Origin: an uncultured Coriobacteriaceae bacterium
Lineage (GTDB): Bacteria; Actinomycetota; Coriobacteriia; Coriobacteriales; Atopobiaceae
Assembly: GCA_902801175.1 (NCBI GenBank)
Contig: CADCHF010000009.1
Location: 32,495 to 96,494, forward strand
Length of the DNA: 64,000 nucleotides
Direction: 5' to 3'
Below are positions 60,609 to 64,000 of the stretch, in pieces. How positions within the stretch are numbered: position 1 is the first letter of the stretch; every line of letters begins with the position of its first letter. The notes beneath the pieces are model-generated. The model was given only the letters and a program-made list of their open reading frames with translations, was not told the origin of the DNA and made no database searches. Position numbers and translations under genes: made by a program.

Positions 60609-62303
60609 ATGAGTCGCAACAACAGCAAGGCCATCATCGCCGTCATTGCGGGCATCGCGGTGGTAAGCGTTGTGGTCTTTGGGGCGTTCATTCTGGCGAG
60701 AAACGTGTTTGTGCCCGAGAAGGTGCGCACGGTCGAAGACGCCACCACGAGCCTCTCAAGGATGGTCGACCGCATCGACCCGTCCGAGGGCACGCCCGTC
60801 AAGTCGTCAATCGAGTACTCCGAGAGCGAAGACACCACGGCCGACGAGCTGCCCGACCTTGACAACAACAAGGTCACCGCGCAGGAGACCACCGAGCTCT
60901 ACGCAGAGATCTGGTGCTCGCCCGAGAAGGCCGGCCAGGGCACTGACGGATGGATGCGCGAGCTTGCCGAGGGCTTCAACAAGGCTGGCTACGAGGTGGA
61001 CGGCAAGCCTGTCTCGGTGCGTCTGCGCAACGTCTCGAGCGGCCTTGGCAACGACTACATCATCACGGGCAAGGCGACCCCAGATGCCTACACTCCCTCC
61101 AGCAAGCTCTGGATTGACATGCTCGCGGCTAAGGGCATTGGCTGCGACTACATTCGCGAGCGCACCGTGGGCAACGTCGCCGGCTTCCTGGTTGACCAAG
61201 AGCACTACGACCAGCTGGTTGACAGCTATGGCGCGGCGGACCTCAAGTCTGTGACCGAGGCAACCGGTGCCGGCGAGCTCACCATGGGCTACACCAACCC
61301 GTTTACCAGCAGCACTGGTCTCAACTTCTTGGTTTCCACGCTTCTGCGCTACGACCGCAAGGACCCGCTTTCGGACGAGGCGGTGGAGGGCTTTAGGCAG
61401 TTCCAGACCAACGTGCCGTTTGTGGCCCTTACCACTGTGCAGATGCGCGACGCGGCCGAGCGCGGCTCCCTCGACGGCTTCGTCCTCGAGTACCAGCTCT
61501 ATGCAAACGACCCCTCGCTCTCGAAGTCGTACAAGTTTGTGCCGTTTGGCTATCGCCACGACAACCCGCTGGTCGTGCTGCCTACCACGGGCACTGCCGA
61601 GCGCCAGATCGTTGAGCTGTTTGCCACCTACTGCGACGAGAACGGATCGGAGCTGGCCGAGCGCTACGGCTTTGGCGGCATGGACAACTACAAGAGCGAG
61701 AACCCCGAGATCAGCGGGCAGACCCTGCTGGCCGCCCAAAAGCTCTACAAGGACAACAAGGACACCGGCAAGCCCGTTGTGGCAGTCTTTGTGGCTGACG
61801 TCTCGGGCTCCATGGACGGCGAGCCCATGCGTGCGTTGCAGGAATCGCTCGTTAACAGCATGCGCTACATCAAGAGTGACAACTACGTGGGGCTCGTGTC
61901 GTACTCAGACTACGTGACCATCGAGCTGCCCGTTGGCAAGTTCGACCTCAATCAGCAGGCCTACTTCAAGGGTGCGGTCGAGTCGCTGCGTGCCGGTGGC
62001 GGTACGGCGACCTTTGACGGCATTGCCGTTGCGACCCAAATGGTGCAGGATGCGCTGGCTGAGCACCCCGAGGCCAAGCCTATGATCTTTGTCCTGTCGG
62101 ACGGAGAGACCAACACGGGTCATGATCTTAGCGATGTCGATGGAATCCTCAAGGCACTGCGCATCCCGGTCTACACGATTGGGTACAACGCAAATATCGA
62201 TGCACTCAAGAAGATCAGCTCCATCAATGAAGCAGCCAGCATCGACGCCTCGACCGACGACGTTGTCTACCAGCTCAAGAACCTGTTCAACGCAAACATG
62301 TAG
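60609..62303 (+). CDS. Membrane-anchored substrate-binding-like protein fused to a VWA domain
   Basis: A 564-residue protein. An N-terminal helix (AIIAVIAGIAVVSVVVFGAFIL, about 8-30, seen in two parts) anchors it outside the membrane. A region resembling extracellular solute-binding proteins spans about 95-365 (ELYAEIWCSPEKAGQG... VLPTTGTAERQIVELFATY). The C-terminal von Willebrand A domain (about 390-560) has an intact MIDAS, with Asp397 in DVSGSMDG, Thr in GGGTATFDG and Asp in LSDGETNTGHD. CAAGGAGGAG precedes the ATG. The layout recalls VWA proteins linked to TelA and TerD-type stress systems. It would bind a ligand or partner in a metal-dependent manner. Confidence 0.82.
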   Translation: MSRNNSKAIIAVIAGIAVVSVVVFGAFILARNVFVPEKVRTVEDATTSLSRMVDRIDPSEGTPVKSSIEYSESEDTTADELPDLDNNKVTAQETTELYAEIWCSPEKAGQGTDGWMRELAEGFNKAGYEVDGKPVSVRLRNVSSGLGNDYIITGKATPDAYTPSSKLWIDMLAAKGIGCDYIRERTVGNVAGFLVDQEHYDQLVDSYGAADLKSVTEATGAGELTMGYTNPFTSSTGLNFLVSTLLRYDRKDPLSDEAVEGFRQFQTNVPFVALTTVQMRDAAERGSLDGFVLEYQLYANDPSLSKSYKFVPFGYRHDNPLVVLPTTGTAERQIVELFATYCDENGSELAERYGFGGMDNYKSENPEISGQTLLAAQKLYKDNKDTGKPVVAVFVADVSGSMDGEPMRALQESLVNSMRYIKSDNYVGLVSYSDYVTIELPVGKFDLNQQAYFKGAVESLRAGGGTATFDGIAVATQMVQDALAEHPEAKPMIFVLSDGETNTGHDLSDVDGILKALRIPVYTIGYNANIDALKKISSINEAASIDASTDDVVYQLKNLFNANM

Positions 62304-62329
62304 CGTGAGCCTGAAGAAAGGATGACATC

Positions 62330-63469
62330 ATGGGCTTCGACCTTGAGATCCCCGATCCCGATGAGGTTAAGGACATTGTCAAACAAGAGACTGCGGTGAC
62401 GCCTGCATACGCCAAGGCGGTCGACTCGGCTGCAAGCGAGAAGGGCGAGCACATCATTAACGTCGACCTCGACTCGGTGCAGAGCCGTCGCGAGATCACC
62501 TCAGCCGTCAACGAACTGGGCTCGGACATCATGGAGCGCTCTGCCAACAAGAACGCAATCATGGCAAAGCGCATGGGCGAGCTCTCTCGTGGCGGCAGCG
62601 AAAGCGGAGAGGTCGCCAAGAGCCTTGAGGACCTTGCCATCAGGATGCGCGATCTTGACCCCTCGGGCATTGACTTTGCCAAGGGTGGCGCCATGGGCAA
62701 GTTCTTTAACCCCGTGCGCCGCTACTTTGAGCGCTACAAGAGCGCCGATGCCGAGATCGCCGACATCGTCAAGTCGCTCGACCGTGGTCGTACCACTCTC
62801 AAGCAGGACAACGTGACGCTTGAGCTGGAGGAGGGCGCCATGCGCGACCTCACCAAGCAGCTCAACCAAAAGCTCGAGATGGCAGTTGACCTCGACGCGT
62901 ACCTCACTTCTCGCATAGAGGAGATCAGGGCTCAGGGCAACGACGACGAGCGTGTGGCCTTCCTCGAGGAGGAGGTGCTCTTCCCGCTGCGCCAAAAGAT
63001 CATGGACTTCCAGCAGCTGCTGGTCGTTAACCAGCAGGGCATTGTGGCCATGGACGTGGTCCGCCGGAACAACCTCGAGCTGATGCGCGCCGTCGACCGC
63101 GCCGAGCATGTGACCGTTGCCTCGCTGCGCACTGCCGTGACTGTGGCGGGTGCCCTCTACAACCAGCGGATCGTTCTTGAGAAGATCCAGGCGCTCAATG
63201 CCACGACCAACGACATGATCGTGGCCACCTCGCGCATGCTCAAGGAGCAGGGCGTTGCGGTACAGCACCAGGCCACCGAGGCCAGCGTGTCTCCCGAGAC
63301 GCTCAAGCAGGCGTTTGCTGACGCCCTTTCGGCGCTCGACGACATCAGCGTCTACAAGCAGCGCGCGCTGCCGCAGATGCAGCAGACCATTGCCGACTTC
63401 CGCATGATTGCCGAGGAGGGCGAGCGTCGCCTGCAGCAGATGGAGGACTCGGGAAGCTTCCAGCTGTAG
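62330..63469 (+). CDS. TelA/KlaA family protein (toxic anion resistance)
   Basis: A 379-residue cytoplasmic, mostly helical protein of the TelA family. Conserved stretches include NPVRRYFERYKSADAEIADIV (about residues 126-146), LDRGRTTLKQDN and LRTAVTVAGALYNQRIVLEKIQALNATT (in parts). Family members were named for tellurite resistance, but the usual role is likely a response to cell-envelope stress. GAAAGGATGAC precedes the ATG. It is the last gene of the coiled-coil/VWA/TelA set, 26 bases after the VWA gene, and is followed by a terminator. Confidence 0.9.
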   Translation: MGFDLEIPDPDEVKDIVKQETAVTPAYAKAVDSAASEKGEHIINVDLDSVQSRREITSAVNELGSDIMERSANKNAIMAKRMGELSRGGSESGEVAKSLEDLAIRMRDLDPSGIDFAKGGAMGKFFNPVRRYFERYKSADAEIADIVKSLDRGRTTLKQDNVTLELEEGAMRDLTKQLNQKLEMAVDLDAYLTSRIEEIRAQGNDDERVAFLEEEVLFPLRQKIMDFQQLLVVNQQGIVAMDVVRRNNLELMRAVDRAEHVTVASLRTAVTVAGALYNQRIVLEKIQALNATTNDMIVATSRMLKEQGVAVQHQATEASVSPETLKQAFADALSALDDISVYKQRALPQMQQTIADFRMIAEEGERRLQQMEDSGSFQL

Positions 63470-63485
63470 CGCCTGAACCAAAAAT

Positions 63486-63538
63486 GAGAGTCTTTGCGCG
63501 TGCCCCTGAGCCTTTCGCTTGGGGGCACGCCTCTCAGT
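63486..63538 (+). terminator. Terminator of the telA operon
   Basis: GCGTGCCCC (63498-63506) pairs with GGGGCACGC (63522-63530). GAGAG (63486-63490) with CTCTC (63531-63535) extends the stem across an internal loop. TTT follows. Confidence 0.7.
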
Positions 63539-63571
63539 TTGTGATGCGGCAAAAAAGAAGAAACTTTTCCC

Positions 63572-63599
63572 TTGACGTATCACCTCAGTTTGCTATTAT
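63572..63599 (+). promoter_or_regulatory. Promoter of the tRNA-Phe gene
   Basis: TTGACG (63572-63577) and TATTAT (63594-63599) are separated by 16 bases, with a TG at 63591-63592 making an extended -10. The tRNA begins 20 bases downstream. Confidence 0.75.
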
Positions 63600-63619
63600 T
63601 ATTTCTTGCAAGCACCTAT

Positions 63620-63695
63620 GGCTGGGTAGCTCAGTTGGTAGAGCAGGGGACTGAAAATCCCTGTGTCGGGGGTTCGACTCCCTCCCCAGCCACCA
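63620..63695 (+). tRNA. tRNA-Phe (anticodon GAA)
   Basis: A 76-base cloverleaf. The acceptor stem is GGCTGGG with CCCAGCC, followed by discriminator A and an encoded CCA (63693-63695). The D-arm is AGCTCAGTTGGTAGAGC. The anticodon loop CTGAAAA has GAA at 63653-63655, and the T-loop is GTTCGAC. It decodes UUC/UUU. The pheST operon and its T-box are in this same window. Confidence 0.97.
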
Positions 63696-64000
63696 TTTAA
63701 TTATCAGCGCCCCAAGCAAGGGGCGTTTTCTTTTACAAAAAGACCCCCATGGAGTCGAACCCGAGAGGGCTTGCCGTGCCAGTGGCACGGCAAGGGCCGA
63801 GCGAAGCGAGGCCTATGAGTCTTGCCCGCAGGGCAAGACGGCGACTCCCTCCCCAGCCACCATTTAATTATCAGCGCCCCAAGCAAGGGGCGTTTTCTTT
63901 TACCAAAAGACCCCCATGGAGTCGAACCCGAGAGGGCTTGCCGTGCCAGTGGCACGGCAAGGGCCGAGCGAAGCGAGGCCTATGAGTCTTGCCCGCAGGG
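63675..64000 (+). repeat. 167-bp direct tandem repeat carrying the tRNA-Phe 3' end
   Basis: Unit 1 is 63675-63841. Unit 2 starts at 63842 and is cut by the window edge after 159 bases. The copies differ at one position that I can see (63737 A versus 63904 C). Each unit begins with the last 21 bases of the tRNA (T-arm 3' half, acceptor strand, CCA). It continues with a terminator, an inverted T-arm-like GGAGTCGAACCC, and two perfect hairpins (63770-63794 and 63819-63839 in unit 1). The array probably continues beyond the window. Confidence 0.92.
63708..63734 (+). terminator. Terminator of tRNA-Phe
   Basis: CGCCCC (63708-63713) pairs with GGGGCG (63720-63725) over AAGCAA, followed by TTTTCTTTT. 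An identical copy lies at 63875-63901 in the second repeat unit. Confidence 0.8.

Noticed and set aside
63675..64000. CRISPR array
   Set aside because: The repeats are 167 bp and directly abut with no spacers. Their content is tRNA 3' end plus terminator.

Overview
The window looks like chromosomal DNA of a high-GC Gram-positive anaerobe, most likely a member of the Coriobacteriia (Olsenella/Atopobium-like). This is inference from gene content: type III glutamine synthetase, a T-box in front of pheST, a FeoA-FeoB fusion with a Cys-rich partner, a complete Tad/Flp pilus locus with actinobacterial-style TadE/TadG proteins, poly-glycine-tailed DUF2207 membrane proteins, a BspA-like surface protein with cell-wall-binding repeats, and fermentative enzymes (D-lactate dehydrogenase, malic enzyme, fumarase). 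Coding is dense and GC-rich except for an AT-rich stretch at about 9.0-11.0 kb.

Layout. 1-4 kb: 3' part of glnN, asnB and an aldo/keto reductase. 4-5.1 kb: an intergenic kilobase with several inverted repeats, then the T-box leader of pheST (5.1-8.7 kb). 8.7-14.1 kb: terminators, an AT-rich island and a 1503-residue secreted surface protein (BspA-type repeats, papain-like domain, Ig-like domains, three CWB2 repeats). 14.3-17.8 kb: iron-uptake cluster (MarR regulator, feoAB fusion, a 51-aa Cys-rich membrane protein, an HMA-domain protein). 17.9-20.1 kb: zinc-dependent phospholipase C-like protein, GntR/HutC regulator, and a MazEF-like pair whose start lies in a perfect 26-bp inverted repeat. 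20.1-24.3 kb: fumarase, malic enzyme and a GH13 glycosidase. 24.5-26.5 kb: first DUF2207 protein. On the minus strand from 26.7 to 31.4 kb: pyruvate kinase, D-lactate dehydrogenase-like enzyme and a PrpR_N-type regulator.

31.7-42.7 kb is a nine-gene plus-strand catabolic operon divergent from that regulator: DUF1537 acid-sugar kinase, iron alcohol dehydrogenase, DapA/NanA-family aldolase, PdxA2-like dehydrogenase, SLC13-type permease, two duplicated-domain esterases, a YhcH-family protein and a cytoplasmic sialidase-fold protein. Its parts suggest uptake, de-esterification, phosphorylation and oxidative decarboxylation of an unidentified four-carbon-type acid sugar. I consider it the best candidate for an undescribed pathway here.

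42.9-47.0 kb: a Ca2+-type P-ATPase and the ribosome GTPase RsgA. 47.3-57.6 kb: the Tad pilus operon (cpaB, cpaE, tadA, tadB, tadC, flp, several pseudopilin-like proteins, a DUF192 protein and an FHA protein). No prepilin peptidase is visible. 57.7-63.5 kb: second DUF2207 protein, then a membrane coiled-coil protein, a VWA protein and a TelA protein, probably one cell-envelope operon. 63.6 kb to the end: tRNA-Phe(GAA), followed by a 167-bp direct tandem repeat that carries the tRNA 3' end and runs off the window.
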